From: an uncultured Opitutia bacterium
GTDB lineage: Bacteria > Verrucomicrobiota > Verrucomicrobiia > Opitutales > Opitutaceae
Direction: 5' to 3'
Assembly: GCA_903855985.1 (NCBI GenBank)
Contig: CAIOAO010000013.1
Coordinates: forward strand, 1-64,000
Length of the DNA: 64,000 nucleotides
The notes below the pieces were generated by a model, which was not told the DNA's origin, did no database searches, and worked only from the letters and a program-made list of their open reading frames with translations. Positions 43,626-53,425 of this stretch are shown piece by piece. Position 1 is the first letter of the stretch. Every line of letters begins with the position of its first letter. Both the position numbers and the translations under genes were made by a program.

Positions 43626-43843
43626 GATGGGCGAGGCTGCGAAGCCCGCCCGGCTCTGGCAAGCCCGCCTTGGTGCGTAAGTTGCGTGCCCAGCCCTAAT
43701 TTGAAGTTGCCCCGGGAGGGCGGTTGGGCGACTTTGAGCCCTTCACGCCCGCGTCGAGCCGCAGTTTCTGCGCTCCGTAGGCTCTCATCAACACATCCGT
43801 TCTGCCGCTTTGCGGCATGAGCGTTCAGGAAAGAAATAACCAC

Positions 43844-45007
43844 ATGTCAGATCCAGTATCGTCCGGCGACCCCCTCGGGGCTTCCGCCGCGACCGCCGCT
43901 TCGGCCTCCCCGGCCGCCGGCACTCCCGCGCCGATCGGTTCGTTCGGCACCGCCAAGGGCTCCGGCCTCCTGCGCGGCAAACGACCCACGCCCGCCGCGG
44001 CTTCCGCCGCCCCGTCCGCCGCTGCCAGCGGCTATCAGCCCAGCACCATCGAGGTCCTCCGGCCTGCGAGCGAGTACAAGAACCCGTTCACGGGCGAGAC
44101 GTCCGTGCCCTCGCCTGTTGTCAACGAGCCTGCCCCGCAGGCCGCTCCTGCTCCTGCCCCGGTTGTCGTGATCGAGCGCGCGCCTGTCGCCGCCCCGGCC
44201 CCGACCCCCGTGGCTCAGCCTGTCGTGGCCTCGGCCCCGGTCGCCGCTCCGGCTCCCGTTGCCGCCTCGACGTCCGAGTCCGAGCTGTTCCCGTTCACGC
44301 CGACCTCGGCGCCCGAGCGGAAACCCGCCGCCCCCGCCGCGAAGGTCGAGCTCAACATCCTCCCCACCGAGGAAGTGAAGCGTCCGGCCGTCAGCTGGGG
44401 TGAAAGCGCCTCCAGCCACAACGGCGACCGCCGCGACGAACGCCCGACGTTCAGCCCCGGCCGCCGCGAAGGCCGCGAGCCCCGTCCGTTCGAGCCGCGG
44501 GAACCGCGCCGCGAACCCGCCGCCGGTGGCGAACGCCCCGAGCGCAGCTCCTCCCCCCGCGACGGTCAGCGTGACGGTCAGCGCGATTTTTCGCGTTCCG
44601 AGCGCCCGGCCCCCGCCGCCGCCCCCGCAAAAAAGTCCGGCGGCTTCTTCGGCTGGCTCAAGAGCCTCTTCTCCGAGAAACCCGCTGCGACCGAGACCCG
44701 GACCGACGGACGCGGTGAGCGCGACGAATTTGGCCGCGACGGCCAGCCCCGGCACAACCGCCGCCGCCACCGCGGCGGACGCGGCCGGGGTGGTTACAAC
44801 GGTGACAACCGTGGCCCGCGCGAACAGCCGCGTGATCCCCGGGATGAACCGTCTTCCCAGGGCGGCGAGCCCCGTGGCGAACACCAGGGCGAACACCGTC
44901 ACGAAGGTGGCGGCGGTCGCCGTCGCAGCCGTGGCGGCCGGGGCCGCAACCGCGATGATCGCGGCGGCCCTCGTCCCGAGGGCCAGCAGGGCGGCGGCGC
45001 GATCTAA
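43844..45007 (+). CDS. Long disordered Ala/Pro plus RGG-rich protein with internal amphipathic segment
   Basis: MSDPVSSGDPLGA...; KKSGGFFGWLKSLFSEK; C-terminal NRRRHRGGRGRGGYNGDNRG...GGGGRRRSRGGRGRNRDDRGG. Confidence 0.8.
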   Translation: MSDPVSSGDPLGASAATAASASPAAGTPAPIGSFGTAKGSGLLRGKRPTPAAASAAPSAAASGYQPSTIEVLRPASEYKNPFTGETSVPSPVVNEPAPQAAPAPAPVVVIERAPVAAPAPTPVAQPVVASAPVAAPAPVAASTSESELFPFTPTSAPERKPAAPAAKVELNILPTEEVKRPAVSWGESASSHNGDRRDERPTFSPGRREGREPRPFEPREPRREPAAGGERPERSSSPRDGQRDGQRDFSRSERPAPAAAPAKKSGGFFGWLKSLFSEKPAATETRTDGRGERDEFGRDGQPRHNRRRHRGGRGRGGYNGDNRGPREQPRDPRDEPSSQGGEPRGEHQGEHRHEGGGGRRRSRGGRGRNRDDRGGPRPEGQQGGGAI

Positions 45008-45032
45008 GCGCCCCACCCGCTCCCATCATTCC

Positions 45033-45062
45033 AAGGCGCCCGCTCACCCGGGCGCCTTTTTT
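45033..45062 (+). terminator. Rho-independent terminator
   Basis: aaggcgcccg-ctcacc-cgggcgcctttttt, 8-bp GC stem plus T6, right after the RGG-protein ORF. Confidence 0.88.
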
Positions 45063-45082
45063 GTGCCCGGACGGAATTCAGG

Positions 45083-45127
45083 CCATAAGTCCCATGCGTC
45101 CCATAGGTCCTATCCGTCTTATCTCCT
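45083..45127. repeat. Five tandem 9-nt words (family F)
   Basis: ccataagtc ccatgcgtc ccataggtc ctatccgtc ttatctcct. Confidence 0.85.
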
Positions 45128-45221
45128 CTCGCTCCCGGGAAAAGAATTGCTGCGGCTCTCCCCGCCGCCTCACGGTGATTCAGGCTTTCCACTTTCACCT
45201 TTCCACCTTCAACCTCCCGCA

Positions 45222-46511
45222 ATGCCCGATCTCATCGTCAACGGCGGCAAAGCCCTCTCCGGCACCATCACGCCGTCGGGCAACAAGAACTCCGCGCTGC
45301 CCATCCTCTGCGCCACGCTCCTGACCGACGCGCCTGTGCGGCTGCTGAACGTCCCCGCCATCACCGACGTCGACAAGCTCGTCTCGTTTTTCTCCGAGCA
45401 GGGCTCGAAGATCACCTGGGACAAGGCCACGGGCACGATGACGCTCGACCACTCGTCCTTTGACGGCGCCCGCCTCCAGGGCGAACTGCCGTCCGGCATG
45501 CGTTCGTCCGTGCTGCTGTTCGCCCCGCTGCTCCAGCGTCTGAAGAAGATCGCCATCCCGACCAACGCCAAGGGCTGCTCCCTCGGCATCCGGGAGCTCG
45601 ACCCGCACCTTGAGATCCTCGAAAAACTCGGCGCCCGGATTTCCCACCGGAAGTCGCTGACGATGACGCTCAAGGATCGCTTCCAGGGCGCCCGCCACTG
45701 GCCGGACTACATGTCCGTCACCGCCACGGAGAATTTCGTCATGGCCGCCGCCCTCGCCGAGGGCACCTCCGTCATCATCAACGCCGCCAGCGAGCCGCAC
45801 GTGCAGGACCTCTGTGCCGTCCTCGTCGGCATGGGCGCGAAAATCTCCGGCCTCGGCACCAGCCAGCTCACCGTCGAGGGCGTGAAGCGCCTCAAGGGCG
45901 GCACGTTCACCATCAACACCGACTACCACGAGGTCGTGACCTTTCTCGCCCTCGGCGCCATCACCGGCGGCGAGGTCCGGGTGCGCCACTCGCTGCCGCA
46001 CCACTTCGACCTCATCACGCGCTCGTTCGAGAAGCTCGGCGTCGTCATCGAGCACCAGGGCGACACCGCCATCGTCCGCCGCGGCCAGAAACTCGTCATC
46101 GAGTCGCCCTACACGAGCAACCTCCTCCCGAAGATCGAGGCCGCCCCGTGGCCGTATTTCCCCGTGGACCTGCTGCCGTGCATGATCGCACTGTCGGTCC
46201 GCGCGAAGGGCGCCATCCAGTTTTGGAACAAGGTCTACGAGGGCGGCTTCACCTGGATCCCCGAGCTCTCGAAGTTCGGCGCGCATGTCGTGGTCAGCGA
46301 CCCGCACCGCATCATCGTCTTCGGCGACCGCCCGTTGCGCCCCGCCACCGTGGACGCCCCCTACATCATCCGCGCCGCCGTCGCGCTCTACATGGTCGCC
46401 GCCAGCATCCCGGGCCGCTCGGTCGTGAAAAACGCCGACACCATCAAGCGCGCCCACCCGAACTTCGTCGAAAACCTCCGCAGCCTCGGCGCCGAAGTGG
46501 AGTGGAAGTGA
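45222..46511 (+). CDS. murA: UDP-N-acetylglucosamine 1-carboxyvinyltransferase
   Basis: NGGKALSGTITPSGNKNSALPILCATLLTD...GCSLGIRELDPHLEILEKLGA...TINTDYHEVVTFLALGAITGG; start trimmed to MPDLIVN. Confidence 0.93.
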   Translation: MPDLIVNGGKALSGTITPSGNKNSALPILCATLLTDAPVRLLNVPAITDVDKLVSFFSEQGSKITWDKATGTMTLDHSSFDGARLQGELPSGMRSSVLLFAPLLQRLKKIAIPTNAKGCSLGIRELDPHLEILEKLGARISHRKSLTMTLKDRFQGARHWPDYMSVTATENFVMAAALAEGTSVIINAASEPHVQDLCAVLVGMGAKISGLGTSQLTVEGVKRLKGGTFTINTDYHEVVTFLALGAITGGEVRVRHSLPHHFDLITRSFEKLGVVIEHQGDTAIVRRGQKLVIESPYTSNLLPKIEAAPWPYFPVDLLPCMIALSVRAKGAIQFWNKVYEGGFTWIPELSKFGAHVVVSDPHRIIVFGDRPLRPATVDAPYIIRAAVALYMVAASIPGRSVVKNADTIKRAHPNFVENLRSLGAEVEWK

Positions 46512-46519
46512 TTCCGGAT

Positions 46520-46609
46520 TTAACCACGAAGCTCACGAAGCCAGAGAAAAAACAATCTGCGGTCGGATCGAGGATTTCGCTTCGTGACCTTCGTGCCCTT
46601 CGTGGTTAA
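46520..46609. repeat. Inverted short-word repeat, family A (CACGAAG), copy 2
   Basis: ttaaccacgaagctcacgaag ... cgcttcgtgaccttcgtgcccttcgtggttaa. Confidence 0.9.
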
Positions 46610-46620
46610 AAATAGACCTC

Positions 46621-47661
<1,041 letters not shown>

Positions 47662-47662
47662 G

Positions 47663-48715
47663 TCAGAGCTTGAGCGCGATTTCCTTGCCCTGGGCCGACG
47701 AGGCGTAGATCGCCTCGAGGATGCCGATGACCTTGATCGTCTCGGTCCACGGCACCGGCGAGGGTTTGCCGTTCTGCACGCAGTCCACGAACGCCGCGAT
47801 CTCGTTCCAGTGCGGGTGCGGCACGTGCCCCGGGCTCTTCAGCGTGCCCTGCGCGAACGCGCCGTTCGTCACCGTCGCAAAGTCCGCGCTGGGCCATTTC
47901 AGGCCGCCCTTTTTGCCAAAAATCTGGGCCAGCAGCTCCTCATCCTCGACCTGGTGGCACATCCACGCCGCCTCGAGGAGGAGCGTGGCGCCGTTGTCAA
48001 AGTGCACGATGCCCGTGGCAAAATCCTCGACGGAGTAACGCTCACGGTCCCACTCGCCCCACTGGTTGGGCATGTCGTGGCCCTTGGCGAAGACGGTCTT
48101 CGACGTGCCGGACACGCGCACGGGCTTTGGGAAATCCATCAGCCACAGGCAGAGGTCGAGCGCATGCACGCCGATGTCCATGCACGGGCCGCCGCCGGCG
48201 AGCTTGGCGTCGATGAAACCCGGGGAAGGCGGCAGCCAGGCACGGCGCATCGCGCGGACGCGGGCGTGGTAGGCCTCGCCCATGTTGCCGCCGTCCACCC
48301 AGGCCTTGGCGGCCACCGCGCTCGAGGTGAAGCGCTGGTGCTGCGCGGTCATGAGCTTGAGCTTGTTCTTGTCCGCCAGCTTGCCCATCGCGCGCACCTC
48401 CGCGGTCGAGACCGCCAGGGGTTTTTCGCAGATGACGTTCACCCCGGCGCCCAGCGCGGCGAGGGCGGCAGGCGTGTGCACCTTGTTCGGCGTGCAGATG
48501 TCCACCGCGTCGAGATCGAGCTTCAGCAGGTCGCGGTAGTCGGAGAAGGTCTTCACCCCGCCCGCGGCCGCCGCGGCCTTGGCCGCCGTGGCCTCCGAAA
48601 CGTCGGCGATGCCGACGATTTCGACGTCCGGAAGATTCTTCCAGCCGGGGATGTGCACGGCCTGGGCGATGCCGCCCCCGCCGATGAGACCAACGCGGAA
48701 TTTACGGGATTTCAT
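47663..48715 (-). CDS. Gfo/Idh/MocA family oxidoreductase
   Basis: VGLIGGGGIAQAVHIPGWKNLPDVEIVGIADVSEATAA...CTPNKVHTPAALAALGAGVNVICEKPLAVS. Confidence 0.93.
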   Translation of the reverse strand: MKSRKFRVGLIGGGGIAQAVHIPGWKNLPDVEIVGIADVSEATAAKAAAAAGGVKTFSDYRDLLKLDLDAVDICTPNKVHTPAALAALGAGVNVICEKPLAVSTAEVRAMGKLADKNKLKLMTAQHQRFTSSAVAAKAWVDGGNMGEAYHARVRAMRRAWLPPSPGFIDAKLAGGGPCMDIGVHALDLCLWLMDFPKPVRVSGTSKTVFAKGHDMPNQWGEWDRERYSVEDFATGIVHFDNGATLLLEAAWMCHQVEDEELLAQIFGKKGGLKWPSADFATVTNGAFAQGTLKSPGHVPHPHWNEIAAFVDCVQNGKPSPVPWTETIKVIGILEAIYASSAQGKEIALKL

Positions 48716-48841
48716 AAGGTAAGCGGGGCAAGCGATGCCGACCGCGCGGCCCGCGACAACATCAAATCGTCCCGGGCGGGTTGGAACTTTCAACTCCCGT
48801 CCCGCCGGTGAATCTGCCTTGGCTTCGCCGGGACGGCGTTT

Positions 48842-49824
48842 ATGCCGGTGCGAATGGACGCTTCCACCCCACCCCCGGTCCCGCCGGTCTTCAAGGACCG
48901 CCGGACCGGCCTGATCGTCTTCGGTATTTTCGCCCTCCTCATCGGCGGCGCCTGCGCCCTGTTTGTGCCCCTGGCGTTTGTGAGCCAGATGATGGTGGCC
49001 CGGCGCTTTGGCACGGAGTTCGATGCCTCGGCCGCCTTCATCAGCGCAGGCCTGTATGGCCTGATTGCCGTCGTGATGATCTGGCTGGGCGTGGGCTCCA
49101 TTCTCGCGCGGCGCTGGGCCCGGGCGCTGCTGCTCTGCCTCGGCTGGCTGGGACTGATCATCGGCCTGCTCGCCATGCCCGCCGTGTACCTGGCGATGAA
49201 TTCCATCGGCGAAACCCTGCGGGCGCAGGGCCAGGCCGTGCCGCCCGGTACGCTCGCCCTCATCAAGTTTTTCGCGATCGCGACGACGTTTGTGATCTAC
49301 ATCGTGATCCCCGGTGTCGCCGTGCTGTTTTACCGCAGCCCCCACGTGAAGCATACCTGCGAGGTGCGCGACCCCGTCGAGCGCTGGACCGACCGCTGCC
49401 CGTGCTGGCGCTGGTCCTGCTGAAAAGCTTCGGCGCCGTGACCGTGCTGCTGATTCTTCCCGTCTATGGCAGCGTCTTCCCGCTCGCCGGCCTGGTCGTG
49501 CACGGCGGCGTGGCCCGGCTGTGCTGGCTCCTCGTGATTGTTTTCATGGCGTATGCGGCGTGGGGTTTCTACCGGCTGGATCGGCAGGCCTGGTGGGTCT
49601 ACGCCGTGGGCGCGACCGTGCTGTGGGCCTCGTCCCTGCTGACCTTCCAACACATCGGCCTGATTGAGTTCTACCGGCAGATGGGGATGCCCGAACGTCA
49701 ACTCGCGCACATGGCCGGAAACCCCCTCTTCCTGAACGGCACGCTCCTGTGGCTCAGCCTGCTCAGCATGGGGGCTTTTCTCGGCTACCTGCTGTACGTC
49801 CGGCGCTACTTTACCCGGTCATAA
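48842..49824 (+). pseudogene. Multi-TM membrane protein interrupted by a frameshift near 49394-49401
   Basis: Frame 1 ends ...HVKHTCEVRDPVERWTDRCPCWRWSC*; the other frame continues LPVLALVLLKSFGAVTVLLILPVYGSVFPL...; joins cleanly as WTDRCP/LPVLALVLL. Confidence 0.7.
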
Positions 49825-50565
49825 GTCACCCAGCTGCGGGCGGAGGATGATCTCCTCCACCACGGTGCGGCGGGAGAGCCGGTAAATGTCCAGGAACGCC
49901 CGCGCCACGTCCTCGGCCGGCATCATTCGCGTCTCGGACACGCCGCTACCCTTCCACGAGGGCGACGCCGTCGCGCCGGGATACACGCAGCAAACGCGCA
50001 CGCCCTTGTCCTTCAGCTCGGCGCGCATGACCTTCGACAGCCCGGTGAGGCCGAATTTGGCGGAACTGTACCCCGTACCGCCCGGGTAGGCGCTCAGTCC
50101 GGCGATCGAGCCCATGTTGAAGACGTCGCCGCGGCCGCGCTTGATCATCGCGGGCAGAAACGCCCGTGAGACGAGGAACACGCTGCGCAGGTTGGCCGCG
50201 ATCTGCTGGTCAAACTCCGCCACGCTCATCGCGATCAGCGGCGCGCCGGCAAACTTGCCGGCGTTGTTGATGAGTACGTCCACGGTGCCGAAACGCTTGG
50301 CCACGGCCTTCGCCATCGCCGCGACCGAGGCCTCGTCGGCCACGTCACAGGGGAAGATCTCCACGGTGGCGCCGAGCTTCGCGCAGGCGCGGGCGACGGT
50401 GGCCAGGTTCTTGGCATTGCGCGCCACGAGCGCGAGGCGCACGCCCTTGATTTGCTGCGCAAAGACCTTCGCAATGGCCTCGCCAATGCCCTGCGAGGAG
50501 CCGGTCACCAGCACAACCGGCTTGATTTTTTCCGCGGATGACGCGGATGAACGCGGATTACTCAT
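49819..50565 (-). CDS. Short-chain dehydrogenase/reductase
   Basis: VVLVTGSSQGIGEAIAKVFAQ...LINNAGKFAGAPL...YSSAKFGLTGLSKVM. Confidence 0.92.
   Translation of the reverse strand: MSNPRSSASSAEKIKPVVLVTGSSQGIGEAIAKVFAQQIKGVRLALVARNAKNLATVARACAKLGATVEIFPCDVADEASVAAMAKAVAKRFGTVDVLINNAGKFAGAPLIAMSVAEFDQQIAANLRSVFLVSRAFLPAMIKRGRGDVFNMGSIAGLSAYPGGTGYSSAKFGLTGLSKVMRAELKDKGVRVCCVYPGATASPSWKGSGVSETRMMPAEDVARAFLDIYRLSRRTVVEEIILRPQLGDL
50530..50560. repeat. Family C (GCGGATGAA) arm, left side of GxxExxY cassette
   Basis: ttccgcggatgacgcggatgaacgcggatta. Confidence 0.88.
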
Positions 50566-50932
50566 CGGATTCTCGGATCACTCGTTTCCATTGGAGTTTG
50601 GCATGTTTGAAATTCAGCAGGAGAGCCAGCTTCAGTTTGGTGATGGCCAGATAACCAATCATTTGGCGCAGGTGCGTTTCACTGAATGTCTCGACGACCT
50701 TGGGATCGGCAATAACCAGGCCATCGATGATAGCATCCGGTATCAACGCGCCGATCTGTTTCCCGGAATAATAAACCGTGAAGAACTTCTGCTGCTCCAC
50801 TGCATGACCCCTCTTCTTCAACTCAATCACCAGTGCCCGTTCGTAGAGTTTCTCGTCCAGCCCCGGCCCAAGTTCATTCAATACGGCCATGGCTGCTCAG
50901 ATCGCCTTTCCGCTCAGATCCTCGTGAATCAT
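50558..50932 (-). pseudogene. GxxExxY (PD-(D/E)XK-like) protein with in-frame TGA at 50897-50899; intact sub-ORF 50558-50890
   Basis: MIHEDLSGKAI*AAMAVLNELGPGLDEKLYERALVIELKKRGHAVEQQKFFTVYYSGKQIGALIPDAIIDGLVIADPKVVETFSETHLRQMIGYLAITKLKLALLLNFKHAKLQWKRVIRESDE*; contains GLDEKLY (GxxExxY). Confidence 0.8.
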
Positions 50933-50933
50933 C

Positions 50934-50972
50934 GGCATTTATCCGCGTTCATCCGCGCCCTCCGCGGAAAGG
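50934..50972. repeat. Family C (GCGGATGAA) arm, right side of GxxExxY cassette (inverted)
   Basis: ggcatttatccgcgttcatccgcgccctccgcggaaagg; 34/39 identical to 29032-29070. Confidence 0.9.
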
Positions 50973-50987
50973 ATCGAGCGTATTTTT

Positions 50988-51965
50988 TCAGCACCGCAGT
51001 GAGCTGAAATCCATGAAGTCGGCGCTGAAGCCGCCCTTCACGCCCTTGCAAATCACGCTCACGGCGTCGTGCGAGTGCAGCGACTCCTGGTGCGAGCACG
51101 CGATTTGGAAATCCTTAATGCGCCGGTCGCCGTTGAACTCGCGGTAGAGCAGCCGGGCGGCGTCCTCCACGAACTTCAGGTTCGCCCCGTTCAGCTCGGC
51201 GAACGCCTGCTCGTCCTCGCGCTTCACCATCACCTGCGTCTCCGTCTGGAGCGCGTTGAGGCAGTGGGCGCGGACGTCCTCGATCCAGATCTTTTTGCCC
51301 TCGCGCTCCTCGATGGTCACGCGCGCCTTGCTGCGCTGCGAGTGCGGCACGCCGTACTTGCCGCGCTTGTCCCGCGCGTGCTCGTTCAGCTCCGCCGAGC
51401 ACGGGCACGCGGAGGAATAGACGAAGTCAAAGTGGATGAAGCGGCGGTAGCGCCCGGCGCGCGTCATCACGCCCTCGAAGGCCACCTCGTAGTACTGCCA
51501 GCCCTCCAGCCCGCTGCGCAGGCTCGGCTGGAGCATCGGGTACGAAAACGCCACCTGCAGCCGCGCGGCCTTGCTGTCCACCTTGCGCATGTAGGCCTTC
51601 AGGATCTTGCCCATCCACTCGCCGGTGATCACGCCCTCCTTGTGATCGTAGAACGAGCGCATGATGCGGCTCATGTTGATGCCCTTCAGCTCGGCCTCGA
51701 GCGAGACGGTGCCGGTCACGCGGCTCTCGAGGGTGAGCGTCTTGCCGGCCTTGGTGCGGTATTTCAGCGGGAGGCGGAAATTGTGGATGCCGACCTGCTG
51801 GATCGGCACGCGCGCGCCCTGCAGCGCCGTCGGCGAGGCCTCCATCATGTCGGGCAGCGTCGCCACGTAGGCGGGGGTGGCGCGGAACGCCGCGTCGTAG
51901 GTGTGCTTGATCCGCGCGGCGGTGCCGTCCGCGGAGCGGTGGAGATACATCGGTTTGTGCTTCAT
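50988..51965 (-). CDS. folE2: GTP cyclohydrolase I type 2 (FolE2/GCYH-IB)
   Basis: [13 protein letters not shown]-like N-region; [44 protein letters not shown]-terminus. Confidence 0.92.
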   Translation of the reverse strand: MKHKPMYLHRSADGTAARIKHTYDAAFRATPAYVATLPDMMEASPTALQGARVPIQQVGIHNFRLPLKYRTKAGKTLTLESRVTGTVSLEAELKGINMSRIMRSFYDHKEGVITGEWMGKILKAYMRKVDSKAARLQVAFSYPMLQPSLRSGLEGWQYYEVAFEGVMTRAGRYRRFIHFDFVYSSACPCSAELNEHARDKRGKYGVPHSQRSKARVTIEEREGKKIWIEDVRAHCLNALQTETQVMVKREDEQAFAELNGANLKFVEDAARLLYREFNGDRRIKDFQIACSHQESLHSHDAVSVICKGVKGGFSADFMDFSSLRC

Positions 51966-52028
51966 GTCGTTTTTGTACGTTTCAAACGGCCAGGCGGTTG
52001 TGACGATAACCTTGGCTGGCCGTAAATC

Positions 52029-52508
52029 TTAGGAGGCGTCGGGTCCGCGATACTCGGCGAAATTGCGCGGGGTTTCGTAGAGTCGCACGCAATGCAGCCG
52101 GCCGGCGGTGATGAACGGCTCGATCTCGTTCCAGAACGCAATCACGAGGTTCTCGGTCGAGGGATTGATGCCGCGGAGGAAGTCCACCTCCTCGTTGAGG
52201 TTGTGATGGTCGCACTTGTCCACCACCGCGCGGTGCAGGATGCGCTTCAACTCGCCGAGGTCCATGACGTAGCCGGTCTCCGGGTCGGGCTGGCCGCGGA
52301 GGGTGACCTCCAACACGTAATTGTGGCCGTGCCAGTGCGGGTTGGTGCAGAGCCCGTATTTCTCGGTGTTCCACTTCTGGCTCTTCGCCGGGTTGTGCAG
52401 CCGGTGCGCGGAGTTGAAATGTACCTGCCGGGTGATGAACACGGTGCCGGTGAGCACGCGCGGGGCGCGGTGAGCGGATGTCTGGCGGCGGCGGGGGGAG
52501 GCAGGCAT
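52029..52508 (-). CDS. 6-pyruvoyltetrahydropterin synthase/QueD family protein
   Basis: HFNSAHRLHNPAKS...GLCTNPHWHGHNYVLEVTLRG...MDLGELKRILH...CDHHNLNE...NPSTENL. Confidence 0.92.
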   Translation of the reverse strand: MPASPRRRQTSAHRAPRVLTGTVFITRQVHFNSAHRLHNPAKSQKWNTEKYGLCTNPHWHGHNYVLEVTLRGQPDPETGYVMDLGELKRILHRAVVDKCDHHNLNEEVDFLRGINPSTENLVIAFWNEIEPFITAGRLHCVRLYETPRNFAEYRGPDAS

Positions 52509-52627
52509 GGCCGGACAGAGGTACGCATAAAATGCCTCGGGTCAATGCGTCACGGGGGTTTGCGCCGTCACGGCGGAATTGCATTGAGGACCTCGCCGGG
52601 GCGCGCTTGCTGGCAACCATCATGGCC

Positions 52628-53425
52628 ATGCGCTTTTGCATCCTCGGCAGCGGCAGTTCGGGCAACAGCGCCCTGCTCCACACCGAGGGCGCGCGCGTGC
52701 TGGTCGATGCCGGGTTTTCGGCGCGCAAACTGGCCGCGCTGCTCGCCGCGGCGGGCGAGGAACTCGGGCGGATTGACGCCATCTTCCTCACGCACGAGCA
52801 CGGCGACCACGCCGCGGGCCTCGAGGGCTTGAAGAAATTCCCCCATATCCGCGTCTTCGCCAACGCCGCCACCGCCCGCGCCGTCCAGGCCGGCCTCTCC
52901 CATAAACCCGACTGGCAGATCTTCGAGACCGGCGCCCGCTTCCGCTTCCGCGACCTCGACGTCGAGAGCTTCACCGTGCCGCACGATGCCCAGGAGCCGG
53001 TCGGCTACCGCTTCAGCAGCGGCGCGGAGGGCGACCTGTTCGCCCCGCGCCGCTCCCTCGCCTTCCTGACCGACCTCGGGCACGCGCCGCAGCACATCCG
53101 CGAGCACATCCGCGACTGCGAGGTCCTCGTCGTGGAGGCCAACCACTGCCCCGAATTGCTCAAGGCCGACCCGAAGCGCCCGTGGTCCACCAAGCAGCGC
53201 ATCAGCGGCCGGCACGGCCACCTCTCCAACGAGGGTGCCCGCGAACTGCTCGCCGCCGTCGCCAGCCCGCGCTGGCGCCGCGTCTACCTCACGCACCTCT
53301 CGCGCGACTGCAATTCCCCCGCCGCCGTCGAGCATGCCCTCGCGGAGGTGCGCGCCACGCTGCAGGCATGCCAGTTCGCCGTGGTCGGCGCCGGTGAAGG
53401 CACGCCGTTTTACGACTTCGAGTGA
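52628..53425 (+). CDS. MBL-fold metallohydrolase (YycJ/WalJ-like)
   Basis: MRFCILGSGSSGNSALLHTEGARVLVDAGFSARKL...FLTHEHGDHAAGLE...VVEANHCPELL. Confidence 0.9.
   Translation: MRFCILGSGSSGNSALLHTEGARVLVDAGFSARKLAALLAAAGEELGRIDAIFLTHEHGDHAAGLEGLKKFPHIRVFANAATARAVQAGLSHKPDWQIFETGARFRFRDLDVESFTVPHDAQEPVGYRFSSGAEGDLFAPRRSLAFLTDLGHAPQHIREHIRDCEVLVVEANHCPELLKADPKRPWSTKQRISGRHGHLSNEGARELLAAVASPRWRRVYLTHLSRDCNSPAAVEHALAEVRATLQACQFAVVGAGEGTPFYDFE

Noticed and set aside
45083-45127. Possible mini-CRISPR
   Set aside because: Nine-nt degenerate words with no spacers; period far too short for CRISPR repeats.
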